Counted from the stretch's first letter, positions 21,826 to 35,151 are shown. The stretch is DNA of 64,000 nucleotides from Saururus chinensis (GCA_035235625.1 CP141146.1:14812501-14876500), one strand, 5' to 3'. Notes: generated from the sequence alone by a model not told the origin. Program-made: numbers and translations.

Positions 21826-24166
21826 TGAATGCATGTGTTACTTAAGATATATGCTATGCTATGATGTTTTGATATGCTTTGATCTAATATGATCTGATAA
21901 GCTCTGAAATGTTTTGTTAAATCTGATATGTTCTAATATGATATGTTATGATATAATATAATCTAATGGGATCTGATATGAACTAATCTACTTTGTTGTG
22001 TGTTCTGCTCACTTCTATGATAGAGTGAGATGTGTGTTCCACTGATTTATCAACTTCCGTTCAACTCCGATGGTTTATGAGGTTTCTGTCTAATTCAGAT
22101 ATAAGAATATACATATTTTAATGTATACAATCTCATGATGCTTAATGCATGTAAATAGCCCCACCTAACGCCTCACCCCGAATTTTACACATGCACTTTT
22201 AGATACATTTTTTTGGAAAAACATGTCATAAAATCTTGTGTACGATGTAGCAGAATAATAATTAATTGTGAAATATTTATAAAGATTGATCCATATTGGG
22301 GGCATAACTTTTTGTTTTCACAAACCAAAATTTATGAATAATATCATACATATCTTGCTAAAATATCTCAATTTTAATATCTAAGTTACATTAAAATAAT
22401 CATAAGGTCTACTGTTGGGCACTTGTCTATCATAAAAATACTTTGACTAATAACATTAATAAATGGCACATTGGTGTGCCTAAGTAATAAACCTAACGAA
22501 AAGAGATAAACTGAAGTTGCAAGAAGAAGAATTTGTACTATAGCCTGCTTAAATCCTCATGAGCAAAACACATCTACATCCAAAATCTGCACCGCAATAA
22601 ATGTTGAGTATACAAATATACTCAATGGGATTACAAAACAAAAATAAGTAACCAACAAAATATATTGATAAAGATTCAGCCAAATCAAACATACCTTACA
22701 AAGTCACAACCAAATTTAAAGGAGAAATGAACCAAACGTTATCAGGTTCTCTAGACTCGGTAGCCACATCTAGGAGTCCAACCATCCTCATTAGACTATG
22801 AACTATCACAATTTGACTTCAACCTTTTTTTATTGCCAACGCCCAATTCCATCCATGCTATGAATCAAAGGCCTACAAGGCTTATGGACCCAAATGGTTG
22901 AGATCTCAACTTCTATTATCATTGAAACATTTTGTATTGCGTTGTGTTGAATCATTCATCTTTTAATGCAATGATTCATTTGAACCTAACTCCCAAGCCA
23001 AGGGAGCGACTCTACAAACTCCTATTTTAGAGAGCCAAAAGATCATGATCATGTTTTATATCATACCCTTCCGTCTATGTGGGTAAAACTGTTCGCTTTT
23101 GAAGCCAACCAGGCACAAGGATCCTTTGTCCTTTATTGTCAAATGCAAAAGTCAAGAGATGACTATCCATTACAAGGATTCACAAATGCATAGTGCTTAC
23201 TTACTCCAATATAATACATTCATAACATCATGCATTCACACATCAAAAAATGCATGAAAACAATGTCATTATATTACTTCTAAATAACATATAGTTCATC
23301 AAACATGCTTGAATTTTTAAATACTGATGCACCATCAGTGACTTTACCAATGTGTCTGCCAAGGCATCGATGACCACTGACGTTTCATCAATGCTTTAAA
23401 CCCTTGACGACAATGGATAAGATGTTGAAGCCCAACCTTATTGACTCCACCACTGATGTGGAGAGGGAGGAGGGGATTACTTGGATGTTGCTTGAAATTT
23501 AACATGAAAGGAAAAAGGGAATTTCTTTTTCAACAATCTCCCGTGATCTTCACCTTTGTCGAACTCATGGTGTCCCCCATCTTTGGTGAATGGCAATTAG
23601 GCTTCCTCTCTAAGGGCTAATGGGAACTAGTGGAACAAAGAGAATTGGGAAGAAAGGAATAATAACTGGGGTGCTTGAGTCATGAAATAAGAGAGAAGTT
23701 GTGGGAGGATAAGAAGGCGACAGAGGCATAACAAAGTTTCATTTGGACCTATTAAGGGGGCCTGCCCTTCCCCTTCCCCTTCCCCTTCCACACACCACCC
23801 TCTAATTAATGGCATATATAGGGCTCATGACATGGTGTTCCATCTAAATTTTTTGGGTTGAGATGGCAATGGTGGTGATTGTGTCATAGCCTCTGATGTG
23901 GGAGCAATAGTGGCAAGTTGAGGTTAGGGACTTAGGGTTTTAACAAGGAACAAGGGTTGTAAGTTAATGGATTTTGGGATTACTTTGGGTCGGTTCTTGA
24001 GTTTTTACCTATTTACCCAAACCAACCAAAGAAACACTCAGGTGTAGCTATCTTGGAATCAACCCTACCCAATATAGGGCATGATCCAACCCAAACCATG
24101 TCATTCTTTGGTTAGTTCCATCTAGATCTAGTCAGTTCTAGGTTTTTGGTGCAACCCTAGAATCCC
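21826..24166. other. Unassigned repeat-like intergenic DNA
   Basis: No gene recognised. 21840-21990 is enriched in short TGATATG/TCTGATA words. A (CCCTTC)n stretch lies at 23764-23788. The segment resembles LTR sequence in base composition, but no termini or coding motif were found. Confidence 0.35.
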
Positions 24167-24635
24167 TAGGGGTGTAAACAATGTCCATTTGTTCAGTGTC
24201 TGTCTGTGTCCGTATCCATATCCATTTGTACTAAAATGGACAATATTATTTTGTGTTTGTCTCTAATGCGGATGGACACGAACAAGGGTTATCTATGTCC
24301 GCAGTTGTCCATGTCCGCCAATTATCTATTTTATTTTTAATTTATGCTAACTTAGTATCTTGTATCACATAGTTAATTTTTGTAAAAAGATTATAAAAAA
24401 TACATGTTATACTCTCATATGTCTTCTATAATATTATTATTTATTTATTTAAATTAGACTATCCAAATATTATTAGAACTTATTTTTTAATCAATTTTTT
24501 GCTAACCACTTTTAATTTGAGAAAGCCTATGTCAAACTTTCACTTTCATTTTGGCTATTTCCATCTATGTCCATTATGTACATAAGCACATAGACAAATA
24601 TATAGTACGCATAAGAATGGACAGCTACGAACACA
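24167..24635. mobile_element. Degenerate inverted copy of the 20.9-kb hAT MITE
   Basis: Left end TAGGGGTGTAAACA is kept. The core is the reverse complement of the core of the element at 20878-21393 (shared order of TTAATTT...ATGTTATACTCTCATATGTC...AAATTAGACTATC and ACTTTCA). The right terminus has decayed past recognition, so 24635 is approximate. Confidence 0.75.
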
Positions 24636-24689
24636 CGTAAGAATTCCGTAGTAAAAAGGTAGACCACATTCTTCTTTGGGATAGGCAAT

Positions 24690-25960
24690 ATGCCATGTAT
24701 ATACTATTGAGTAGTCAGAGATTGCTGTGCCATTGACTAGTCAAAGGAACCCAACTTAGTCACCAACCAATTAGGTACCAAGCCATTAACTAGCTAGAGA
24801 GCTCTTGTAAAAACTCAAAAAAATACTATATATTTTTAATCTATGGTCCTTGGTCACCAACTAGCCGCTAGTATACCCATTGATCAGTAGGTCCCACTGT
24901 CCTGTTGATGAGGTACTCATCGACCACTCAACCTCTTAGTTAACTATCAGTGGGTCACTCGCTGACTAGTTAGCAATTTACCTTCTGATCGGTTGAAAGG
25001 TCACCCAACTATGGATCTCTCAGTTGTCTATAAGTAGAGACCCTTGACTTCACTTCTATAGGATCTGAACAAGCTCTCGAAAGGCCCCTTGGTCTATTTA
25101 ATTTTCCTTTACGATTAGAAATGCCTATTGGCTTTCTTTTCGATTAGTCATGGTTTCCTAATCACTTCTTGGCATATCCTTGGAGAAGCGAATTTCCTCA
25201 TCCTATAAGCTTCTACGACTTCATAGCATTCAGAAAGACTTAAGGTCAGATGGGGAAGGATGACGCTTGAAGAGACTTCAAGCACATTCGTAAGATCTTG
25301 CATAATCCTTGTACCAAGGGAAAGTCCTCTCAACCCTTTTTAATGTTTAGATAAGTAGAGCAAACTACGCATTTGAGACACTGATGAGAGACATGAATTA
25401 GAATTAACTCATAGGTAGTGTGTGTGGGTTCGTCTAGAGGAAGCGTTATTGATGAGCCTAATAAAACCATTCGAGGGTTAGTGGTTAGCCTGAGAAAACT
25501 AAGTGTAGAGATATCATCGAGCCAAGAAAACTAGGTGTTGTATTGTTTGGGAATAGCCTTCAAAACTCCACATAGTGGAATGTCATAGGTGCCTTAGGTT
25601 GGTTGCTCTAATTATGTGCGTAGCTATCTGAGTAGGTGCTTGCAGTGAACCACTATAAATCTATGTGTCCTTGTGTGTTGATTGCTTGCATAGCTTTACA
25701 TATATACGTGTAGCCATACTCCCTCTCACTAGTGTACAATACTTTCTACATACATACATTTAATGTATGATGCTCCTAATGTGTGATATTCCATTGCCTT
25801 ATCAATTTTGTTCATTGTGTGAATGTTTATTAGTATTGATTGTTAAGTGCATTGTTTCTACCATGTTCAGGCCATTAATTTTATTGTTTAAATTTTTAGC
25901 CGTATTGCTAATCACCCCCCTCTAGGACAATTTTCTAAATGGTCTTAGTAGTACTAACCC
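24690..25960 (+). mobile_element. LTR-like region, possibly Ty1/Copia SIRE/Maximus type
   Basis: The left part has many GACTAG/CTAGTC-like words. TATAAG at about 25032 is a possible TATA box. The right part ends in ATCACCCCCCTCTAGG, which resembles the end of SIRE/Maximus LTRs in plants. No second LTR, internal genes or target duplication found, so this could be a solo LTR. The assignment is tentative. Confidence 0.35.
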
Positions 25961-27017
25961 TTCTAAGGGTGATCTCACCTAGGGTTAATCTGGTTCTTCA
26001 AAATCAATTTTAGGAATTTGAAGGAACGACAAGTTCCAATGTGATACATGATGGCAAAAAATCAATTATTATATGGCATGATCTATTTATATGATTGAAT
26101 ATAGAGTGATTATTAAATTATTTTTTGTGACGTCGTAATAGAATATTAGATCAATATATAACATTTTTAATTTATTCCCCCTCCCCCCAATCAAGAAATC
26201 CTAGGTTCTTCCCTTGTCTGTGTCGTTATGAAAATAAAATTTTAATTATGGGTAAATTGTACTCAACCCATGATCTATATCAAAATTGCACATAACCCCA
26301 ATCACCCATCAAAACTACCGCATATAACCCCCATCACTTATCTTTCATCAAATTTAACTTATTTTAAGGTAATTCTACCCTTATTTTTTCACAAATAGTT
26401 CCTAATATGGAAAGTCTTTCATAGTTTGATGTTATACACATACTTCTTAAATCCATTTTTGGCAAATTTACATTAGCCGCATCTAGGTGGAGTGCACTAA
26501 TATCCAACTATAACATTAGATATCTACTCACATTATATTATCTTAAAATCTTGAGTTGCATTTTAACATTAAGAGTTGTGCTGCAAACAGATAAGGGTAT
26601 AATTATCTCAAAATGATTTAAATTTGAAGGAAGTTACGTGATCAACAATGTTCACATAGGTCATGGGAGTTAAGTGGAATTTACCCTTTTAATTATTTTT
26701 TGGATCTCCAGGCATTTACATTTCATTTACAGGGCGTTAGTCGTTATGTATTTCAAATTACAATTTACTGATTTTAAAATATAACGTTAGTCATTAGGGA
26801 TTTTGTATGTGTATTTTAGAATGTAGCGTTAATCGTTCCAATTAAAATATACATATGCATAAACATTAGATCGTTCAAATTAAAAAAATGTACTAAGTCA
26901 TGATTTATAAAAATCCAATTGACTTCGGCCCCAATTAGAGGGAGCTTTATTCCATCTCTAGGTTTTCCTCTTTCTTCAGTAGGAGTGGAGTCGTGTGATG
27001 ACAAGCCTGAATGGGAT
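25961..27017. other. AT-rich intergenic DNA
   Basis: No coding potential or defined repeat ends recognised. Confidence 0.4.
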
Positions 27018-27160
27018 AGTGATATTACTACACCATATTTCTCTACACTATAGGCCTTACACCAGGAAAAAGTAATTCTCGTATTGTTAGGTAGGACATG
27101 CCTTCCCTATCTAATCAAAAGGCCTATAATATAGAAAAATAGGGAGTAGGAATATCATTT
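27018..27160. mobile_element. MITE, GATATT-end family, copy 1
   Basis: The left arm GTGATATTACTACACC...CACTATAGGCC and the right arm GGCCTATAATATAG...GGAATATCATT are inverted copies. The same architecture and size recur at 43744-43893 and 45063-45202. Confidence 0.65.
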
Positions 27161-27447
27161 TTCTTTCTGTAATTGGCTAAGTGGGCATGCTGGTATAACA
27201 AATTCAAACATCACTTTCCAACACCTCATCCCTCTTAAGTTCTCAAACATAAGACATCCCCTTTGTTCTTAGTGCGGTCTTTTCCTCGCAAGCTTGAACC
27301 ACTTCTGCTTAACTTCTCTTCATCAGGTGTGTTAATTTTTTTCCCTTTATGTCATATTTCATCCTTGTAATAAGTATTCTACTTGATTTTTCAAAGTAGA
27401 TTATTAGTTCATTTTAAAAAGAACACGTCTATTCCCCTCCCACCTAT

Positions 27448-28139
27448 TAGGGGTGTTCACATACAGAAATGGACACGGATAGAGGGTTATCCGTATTCAT
27501 CCGCCATGAATATCTCTTGTCCATGTCCACCCTAGTTTGTATCATATTTTGTCCAAGTTCGTCTGCTATGGACACAGACGAACATGGACTAACCTGGACA
27601 AATATTTCAACACCTAAATTTTTATCCCAATTCAAATTTTTAAATACTTTTGTAGCATGTTGAAATTGTCCTAACATGTTACATATGTACTAGATCCATG
27701 TTTTCAATCTATCTAGTACTTATGTGGTATGTTAAGATTGTCCTACCATGCTACATAAGTTCTAGATTCATATTTTTAAGTTATCTAGTACCTATGTAGC
27801 ATGTTAGGACTGTTCTAATATGCTACATAAGTACTAGATTCATATTTTTAAGTTATCAAGTACCTATGTAGCATGTTAGGACTGTCCTAAGATGCTATAT
27901 AGGAACTGAATTCTTTTTTTTCTTCTAATAATTAGTAATAATTACTACTATATTTAAGGGAGTGTCAGGTAAGGGTGGCGGACACAAACAAGGGTATGTC
28001 CGCATCTGTGGCTCTTTATCAGTGCGGACAAAAAACTTGGTCTGTGTCCGCCCCAAACCAAAAAAATTGTTCATTCTATATAAAAACGGATACGGACACA
28101 AATGTACATATAGACAATGGAAGTCCATGAACACCCCTA
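27448..28139. mobile_element. hAT-like element with GGACA arms and palindromic tandem repeats
   Basis: Inverted ends TAGGGGTGTTCA and TGAACACCCCTA with GGACACGGA/GTCCGTGTCC arms. About 692 bp. Flanks CCACCTAT and CCCCTATA are only loosely alike, so the target duplication has decayed or is shifted. The core holds the 72-bp tandem array annotated separately. Confidence 0.75.
27652..27905 (+). repeat. 72-bp tandem repeat, each unit a hairpin
   Basis: The word ATGTT of TAGCATGTT recurs at 27658, 27729, 27801 and 27873, spacing 71-72 bases, for about 3.4 units. Each unit contains CTATGTAGCATGTTAGGAC followed by its near complement GTCCTA.CATGCTACATAAG, so each can fold into a ~20-bp stem. The array lies wholly inside the hAT-like element. 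Confidence 0.8.
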
Positions 28140-28513
28140 CCCCTATATCCTCACATGCCCCCACTATTTGTGCACCCCAACAAAATAAAAAAGATTACTC
28201 TTGCATACCCCATCTTCATCTGCTTCTTTTTTTTCACTTTTTTTTTAGTTGCCGACGAAATCAGGTAGCCGCGTTGTTAGTGGTCACGCCAGCCACTAAC
28301 CTCCATAACAACAACTGAGTAGCCATGAGGAGCAGGATTGGGCCAAAGCCTGTTGGTTGCCTACCCCCTTATCAGTGGAATTAATTCAACTATCTTCTAT
28401 ATCACCCCTTCTTTTATAACGATTTTGTGCATAGAATAGTCATGATGCCCTTGAAACTGATGCCTTCTACTATACAAGTGACAATTTTATTCACAGGAGA
28501 GCTTCTCCGTGAA

Positions 28514-28803
28514 TAGGGATGCCACTTGGGTCGGGTTTGGTTTTTAAAACTCAACCCGAATAGCTATTCAGGTCATATTCCGATTTTAGGTGATCCAACC
28601 AAAGCTGACCAAAATAATGTTATAAATATGTTATATTTTTATGTCTTTTAATTTTTAAAAATTTAAAAAATAATTAAAAATATTTTTTAATTCTAAATTG
28701 GTCAAACGGGTAGGGTTTATTCGAGTTGGATTGGGTTCGGGTCACTGTTTCTTAAATGATATCAGGTTTGGGTTTGACAAAACCCCACCCTACGACATCA
28801 CTA
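28514..28803. mobile_element. Small hAT-like MITE with GGGTCGGG arms
   Basis: Starts TAGGGATGCC, ends ACATCACTA, flanked by 8-bp duplications TCCGTGAA (28506-28513) and TCCATGAA (28804-28811) that differ at one base. Arms carry GGGTCGGGTTTGG and GGTTCGGGTC. 290 bp, non-coding. Confidence 0.75.
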
Positions 28804-28811
28804 TCCATGAA

Positions 28812-29457
28812 TGGCGATTGCATCTCTCTCCAGAAAAAACCAAGAGCTAGTTAGGCTTTGGCATCAAAGCAAATCATCACAACATTTGCCAAAAAAAAAA
28901 TCATGGCATAGTGCATAAAGAAAAATCCTAACTTGACTTACCTTGGTGAACAGGCAACATGGGAACCTAATGGCATTCATTTCTAGTATAAGTGGAATAT
29001 GTGATGGGGAGGTGAAGAGAGAGGGAGAGGAAAGATAGGGAAGGGAAGTGAAGGCAATGAAAAGAGAAATGGATGGGAGAGGAAGGAGAGATTGGGAGAG
29101 TGAGACTGTCGGGAAGGGGAAGGCAAACAGAGAAGGAGAGAAGGAAAAAAACTCGTTGGCGACTGCTGGTCGTTGGTGCTAAAGAAGAAGGGGAAAAGAA
29201 GACATGATTTGTTGGGGTGGCTAGTAGCAAAACTGTGGGGGACTATGGTGGAACTGAGAAATAAAAAATACAAATCTTTTTACCTTTTGGAGGTCTTGAG
29301 CATATGTTAGAGAGAGGGGGGGGGGGGGGGGGGGGACGCATTCTTTAAAAAATTATATAAGATACTTAATACAGGACAAAGGGAATATATGAGCAATTTT
29401 TAAAAAAAATATGTAAGGTTATAACTTCGAATATTGAGAACATATATATCTAATATA
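28812..29457. other. Intergenic DNA with purine-rich stretch and poly-G
   Basis: 29000-29200 is a low-complexity GA-rich stretch that is open in several minus frames. It encodes only Ser/Pro/Leu-rich low-complexity sequence, so I do not call a gene. A run of 20 G occupies 29316-29335. Confidence 0.5.
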
Positions 29458-29536
29458 TACTCCATCCATCCCATGTTAATAGCTCTATTTGAAAAAAAAT
29501 CAAAATAAAGTTACCAATATAGGACGAAGAGAGTAT
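29458..29536. mobile_element. Short Stowaway-like MITE
   Basis: TACTCCATCCATCCCATGTT at the left and ATATAGGACGAAGAGAGTA at the right are inverted copies flanked by TA. Confidence 0.6.
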
Positions 29537-32500
29537 TAAACCTATTTTCTATCACAGTATTACATAAATTACTCGATTTAGATGTGTGCACTATTTTTTA
29601 TCACTTAAATTTTTTATTTTGCTTTTTGGGGATGGGGATGTAGCCGGGAAAGGCTCCAGTACAAAAGTTTTTCTAGTATATCCATAAGTAGATATGATTA
29701 TGAAAGAGAATGTTTAACTTTCATGCCAATTAAAGGTGGGGTACTTGAATTCTTTGACACTTAATTAAACATATGGGTACTCATTAAGTTTTTCAATAAT
29801 AGGGTGACGTCACAGTGGCTTCATATTGTCCAAATGCCAAGTACTAGTACTGACTCAACTGTACTTACCTCCTAACTGCATGCTAAAACACATCTTTTTC
29901 GGCTGATCAGGCATCAAATAAGGTTTCTAAAACAAAAGTATTTTATATATTACCTGGTAACAGTGTGAGCATAGCCTAAGGAATGGATAGGAGCCCTCCA
30001 TAAAAAAAATCGATGGCGTACATGTTAGTGCACATTAAAGTAAGGATTAATTATACTAACATACACTAATATATGTACCATTGATTTAAAATATTAACGG
30101 CCCCTATACATTTCTTATGTACCTAGGGTCACTTTCACTATGAACCATAGAAAATTTATTCCAAAACATATATGGTAGTTAGTGCTGTTGGAACACCTCT
30201 TTAGTTCACATGAAATGTTGGTCGGACACTGATGGTTCCTTTTTAATAAAATCAAACACGCAAGCCAACATGCCAACCACGTATAGGAAACAAGTTTGTG
30301 TGAAAGCATCTCAATTTGTCGTAGTTCTGTGATATCAACTGCACCATGAAATTCATTCTCTTGTAAGCGTTTGGAAGATAGTGTAGGGGGACAATGGTGA
30401 AGCAAGTAGGCATTCTGAAAGAAGTTGTCCTGTGATGGGATACTAGAAGCCAAAGCAATCTGAGGTAGCACCATAATGTCCACATATTCCGATTTGAGTG
30501 TCTAAAATCTGTGTTTTGCTTCCTCCATTGGACGCATACAGGATAATATCATGTTTGTCATGCCCTACTGAAGAATGGTGTATCTTTTAGAATTTAATTC
30601 CCTCTTTATTATATTTAGAGTCTTCTTTAGCGCCAGAGCACTTTTGAGCCGCCCAATATTACTTAATGTGCAGGCAGGTTTGAATCATTTGTTCTCCCCT
30701 CAGTTTGATGGTTTCACGTCAGATCACAAGCCAATAGCATGTCAAACACATATTTATAAATATATAACCCAATGTATATTAATTTTTTACATTAAATATA
30801 TATTTTAAAAATGCCACACAAATTTTAATTAGTTAACTTATGTAAAGACTGTGAGCTTGTATTGGTAAGTTTAATTGCTTCTAACAGATCGGATCCCTGA
30901 TTATTGATAGTCTTTGGGAAATTTTTTAATGGTTGATGCAGATAATTGACAAGTAATTTTCAGGTGCGTGGTAGGCCATCCCAGTTGCCTGCTTTTGTGG
31001 TAAGACATCATATTGGAAAAGCTGAGTGTTTGCTTTGCAACAGATATAACATAATGCAATGGCGTTTGAAAACGAATGCCAACCTAAGCCTTTAGCAAAA
31101 AGCATGACCTTGTAGTACAACTCTTGGTACCTGTTCTCTGTGCTTCAATTTAAATCTGATAAGCTAATTTTTTTAGTTAAGTCAGTTGGCAATATAAATG
31201 ACCTTTCTTATCTGATCCAGCTAATGACACATATTAGAGCTTATAAAAATCCTTCCATCATGGGGTGTAAGATATATGGATATATTTTTAGACATAATAG
31301 AATTAAGCCAAAAAATGTTTAAGCCAAGGTCACCTCGAGCTTGGCTTGATCAGCGAGCCACAAGTCGTGTAGAGCACCTTAGCTTGGCTCTATATCATGC
31401 ACCTCTAATTTAATAATATTTTATATATTTATAATATATGAAGTTGACTAGCTTATTTTTAATAAAAGAAAAAATAAAAAATAGACTAATGATGGTGACG
31501 AGGCTCCTATCACGCTTGTAGTTTGTTGGATTTTTAATGTATTGGAGTCAGTTTTAAAAAGGTTGATGGACTTTTTAAAGGTTTGTTTCAAACAGTTACT
31601 ATGTACAAATTGCGTATCAAACTGGAAGTACCATAGAATAAAAATAGAATAGTAAGGCTGCAATATTTAAATAAACAGTCACTTTCTTGGAATAGTTCGG
31701 CCCTAAATGGCTCCAGGTTCAGCTCCTGTATGCCCCTTGTGTTTAATGCATAACTCACAGCTCAGGCTGGAACTCAGACCCGGCTACTCGCATTAGTCGC
31801 GTACAAAACTCGGCTTTTTTTAACTGGAGTGGACTTGTATTCAAATGCCAAAAAAAAGTGTTTTAGATGTTGAAATTTTGATCATTAGAACTGGATTGTT
31901 TAGATACAGATTTATAATTAACTTTAATTCTATTAGTTCATATTCATTGATAAAGTGCATTTATGCCTAGTAATGTATATTTTGTGAATATAATTTACTA
32001 AGAGTTTTGTTGAATAAATCGATCCATATTAATAGTTACATTTAATTTTTAAAATAAATTAATTTTAATTTATTTTAAAAAATTAAATATAATTATTAAT
32101 TTAAGATAAAGGGAATATTTGGTAAACTAAAAAAAAAAAATTTATAAATTCAAAACTATACACATACCCATTTTCACAAAGAAAATCCAGCCTCATTTGG
32201 TTGGTCTGTCCTTGAAGGGAACAACTTTGACAGTAAGAAACATGGGATGCTCAAATTCTAAGCTAGATGATCAAGAAGCTGTCCAACTGGGCAAAGACAG
32301 GAAAAGGTCCACCAAGCAAGCCAATACAAATATCTCTTTGCCATTGGGCACATCTCTTATATCTAGTCTCTAAAATAAATATTTATATATAAATTCCGTA
32401 TATACGAGCTCTAACTCACGCGTAAATGAACTATGGAATTACATTAAAAGCGAGAAAAACATGATTATTTATGCAACTCGTATAGAACTACTTATATATC

Positions 32501-32817
32501 TTCACAATCACCAAAAAGATAAGCCCATAGAATATTGCCATCCCCATCAAATCATTTTCGTCATCCTCCTATTCAATCAAACATCGACTCTAGACGGATG
32601 TAAACTATCTCCTGGTGAAAGTTCCTCTTATCTGAGGATTATAATCCCCTATATATCAGTATGAATCAATAATGGGTTCTACGCAATGAACCCCACATTC
32701 AATGACGTTCTACACTTCACCACACAACATGTCAACCTCAGTAATCTCCCCCTCCCCTCAAAATTCTCAATGGGATCAATGAAACTTTATCATATGAGGT
32801 TGTCATGGTTAAGTGCA
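29537..32817. other. Intergenic DNA, no supported gene
   Basis: AT-rich. A minus-strand open stretch of 122 codons at 30115-30483 has no family I recognise. 31320-31420 carries GCTTGGCT/CTCGAGC words ending GCACCTCTA, like one end of a degenerate hAT-like element. An AT-rich, Stowaway-like palindrome lies at 32020-32119. Confidence 0.35.
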
Positions 32818-33345
<528 letters not shown>

Positions 33346-33423
33346 AGGTTTAGTGGACTTGTGAAAAAACGCTAAGTGATGGGAGAGAGAAAACTCAACT
33401 ACTGTGAAGATAATCTAAGATTA

Positions 33424-33551
33424 AGGGGCTGTTTGGACTTTGGATACGTACAGATTCATGGAAAAGATTAACAAAATGTTAAACGGAAATCTTGTTAATC
33501 AATCTGCCTAATTTAAAATCAATCTGATTTGTAAATCCCTATCCAAACAGC
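33424..33551. mobile_element. Tourist-like (PIF/Harbinger) MITE
   Basis: AGGGGCTGTTTGGACTTTGG at the left and ATCCAAACAGC at the right are inverted, flanked by TTA on both sides (33421-33423, 33552-33554), the PIF/Harbinger target. About 128 bp. Confidence 0.65.
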
Positions 33552-33554
33552 TTA

Positions 33555-34098
33555 TCCGGACCTATAAAATAGTGGCGTCCGACACCGGACCCGGCTACCT
33601 CCACCTCTCTCCTCATTCAACTGCGTGAGGATCACGTGACGGCGAGTTGGGCCCCACCACTATTAACGATGCCACCGCCTCCCGGAGCTCCGGGACCCGC
33701 CGCCGCTCCTCCCACCGACACCATTTACTCTTCTGCCTCCTCAATTTCCCAATTAAAAAATTCATAAAATTAATAAAAAATTATTAATTTTCTTGACTTA
33801 TTTTTTTTATCACCCTAAAAAATAAATCAAATTTATTTCCTTCCTAATGCTTTTCTCATTATTAGCCAAAATTGTGAAATTAATTATTGAGAGGAATAAT
33901 TTAGTCTAAATTAAAGAAAATGAGTAGCATTAATGTTGTTTTGGATATTTCTTTTTTTTCTCAAACCAACATCGAAGTACAGAATTTTTCTTTTCAAAAA
34001 AGAAAAAAGACAAATTCTTTCTTACATGAAACCCAATTCGGTTTGTTCATCAATTTTTTGATCTTGTTCTTGTCGTCGTCATCGTTCTCGGCCGGCCA
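33555..34098. other. TATA/GC-rich segment and SAUR 3' flank
   Basis: TATAAAAT at 33563-33570 is followed by a C/G-rich stretch to about 33740 and a 32-codon Pro/Ala-rich open frame starting at 33669. It looks like the start of a plus-strand transcription unit, but no continuation is recognisable. The AT-rich remainder to 34098 should include the SAUR 3' UTR. Confidence 0.35.
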
Positions 34099-34479
34099 TC
34101 ATGCACCCCCAAAGCAGCCGACGTGAAGGAGGTGATGGTAGGGGTGGGCATCGTGGTGGTGGTGGTGGACGCCGGCGGCCTCGCGGTCGATAAGGCCCTT
34201 GACGTGGCGGAACTCGGCAAGGCGGCAGGGGATGGTGACGGCGCCTTCGTGCTCGAACCCGTACTCGTCCTCGGCCTCCTTGAGCAGCTGCATGAACAGC
34301 GGATGGTTCAGATAGTCCACCGGCACGACCACCCTCTGCTGCTCCTCCTCCTTCCCCCCCACCACTATCGCCACCTGCCCCTTCCTCACCCCCACCGCCC
34401 CGCCCCCCTCCCTCCTCCCATGGCCGTGGTGGTGAAGCAGATGCGGCAGGTGCAGGTGGAAGCTGCCCCCCATATTCAT
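34099..34479 (-). CDS. SAUR family protein (small auxin-up RNA), SAUR32/36-like
   Basis: Intronless, 126 codons and a TGA stop, the normal form for SAUR genes. After a His/Leu/Gly-rich N-terminus, the SAUR domain spans roughly residues 34-95: KGQVAIVVGG, RVVVPVDYLNHPLFMQLLKE, AEDEYGFEHEGAVTIPC, and EFRHVKGLIDRE. The tail has HHHHHDAHPYHH and ends CFGGA. SAURs are short auxin-responsive proteins; the best-studied ones inhibit PP2C.D phosphatases and so keep plasma-membrane H+-ATPase active in growing cells. The ATG at 34479 was used; a second ATG two codons on is possible, while TTG at 34482 is not a credible start. A TATA-like CTATAATA lies about 280 bp upstream. The long plus-strand open frame over this locus is a GC-rich antisense artefact. 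Confidence 0.93.
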   Translation of the reverse strand: MNMGGSFHLHLPHLLHHHGHGRREGGGAVGVRKGQVAIVVGGKEEEQQRVVVPVDYLNHPLFMQLLKEAEDEYGFEHEGAVTIPCRLAEFRHVKGLIDREAAGVHHHHHDAHPYHHLLHVGCFGGA

Positions 34480-35151
34480 CAAACAAGAACTCGATCAAGA
34501 GACCCGGATACGATCAAACAAGAACAACAAGATGAAGGAGGAGATGAATCAGGGGGAGGATATGGGTTCTGTTACAAGGAGGAGGAGGACGAGAGGGAGA
34601 AGGCAAGCGGGTCCCGACCGGAGATGGCGAGCTTGAAGAGGGTGAAGGAGGTGTTGGAGAGGGTTTCAGGGACGTTGGACATGGTGGGTGGTTGCAGAAC
34701 AATACATGCAGGGGGGGAGAGGTATGTGAAGGGAGGAAGGAGAGGAAACTGGGGTTTGGATATTATAGAGAAGCTGAAGGGAGAGTTTGCTTTGCTTTTC
34801 TTTTTTTTTTATTACAGAGAGTTTGCTTGGCTACGCAAAGGGGATTGGAAACGGTCTCAATGGTGGGGAATTTATTGGTAAAAAACCTAAACCTTTTGAG
34901 TATTGCGGAAATTATGAAATGAGTCCGAGGTACATTTGGGCAGCCAATTTTGATTCCTTAAGGGCCAAGCAGTGTTTGATCTGCCTCCCTACCCCGTGAT
35001 CAATGTACCCCGTGATCAAGTGCACCATTGGATCAAGATCCAACGGTACTCGACGTGGGTACACACTGAAATACCTTTTAAAGTTTTATTATACTAAATA
35101 AAAATTTAATTATTATATAAAATAAATTATGTAATTATAAATTTTTATACA
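34480..35151. other. SAUR 5' flank / promoter region
   Basis: GC-rich close to the gene and AT-rich beyond 35050. A TATA-like CTATAATA (minus strand) sits near 34760-34768. Around 34990-35060, repeated GATCAA/GTACCCCGTGATCAA words occur. No AuxRE (TGTCTC) was confirmed close to the gene. Confidence 0.35.

Noticed and set aside
23764..23788. Possible telomere or CRISPR-like repeat
   Set aside because: A plain CCCTTC microsatellite of about four units.
28967..29273. Minus-strand open frames of 87-96 codons
   Set aside because: Low-complexity Ser/Leu/Pro sequence from a GA-rich stretch.
30115..30483. 122-codon minus-strand open frame
   Set aside because: It looks somewhat protein-like, but I cannot match it to any family, and it has no supporting exons.
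33669..33767. 32-codon Pro/Ala-rich frame after a TATA box
   Set aside because: Too short, no continuation exon recognised; noted only as a promoter-like segment.
34123..34881. A 252-codon plus-strand open frame
   Set aside because: It overlaps the SAUR gene in antisense and is open only because the region is GC-rich; it has no domain, and the minus strand has an unmistakable SAUR.
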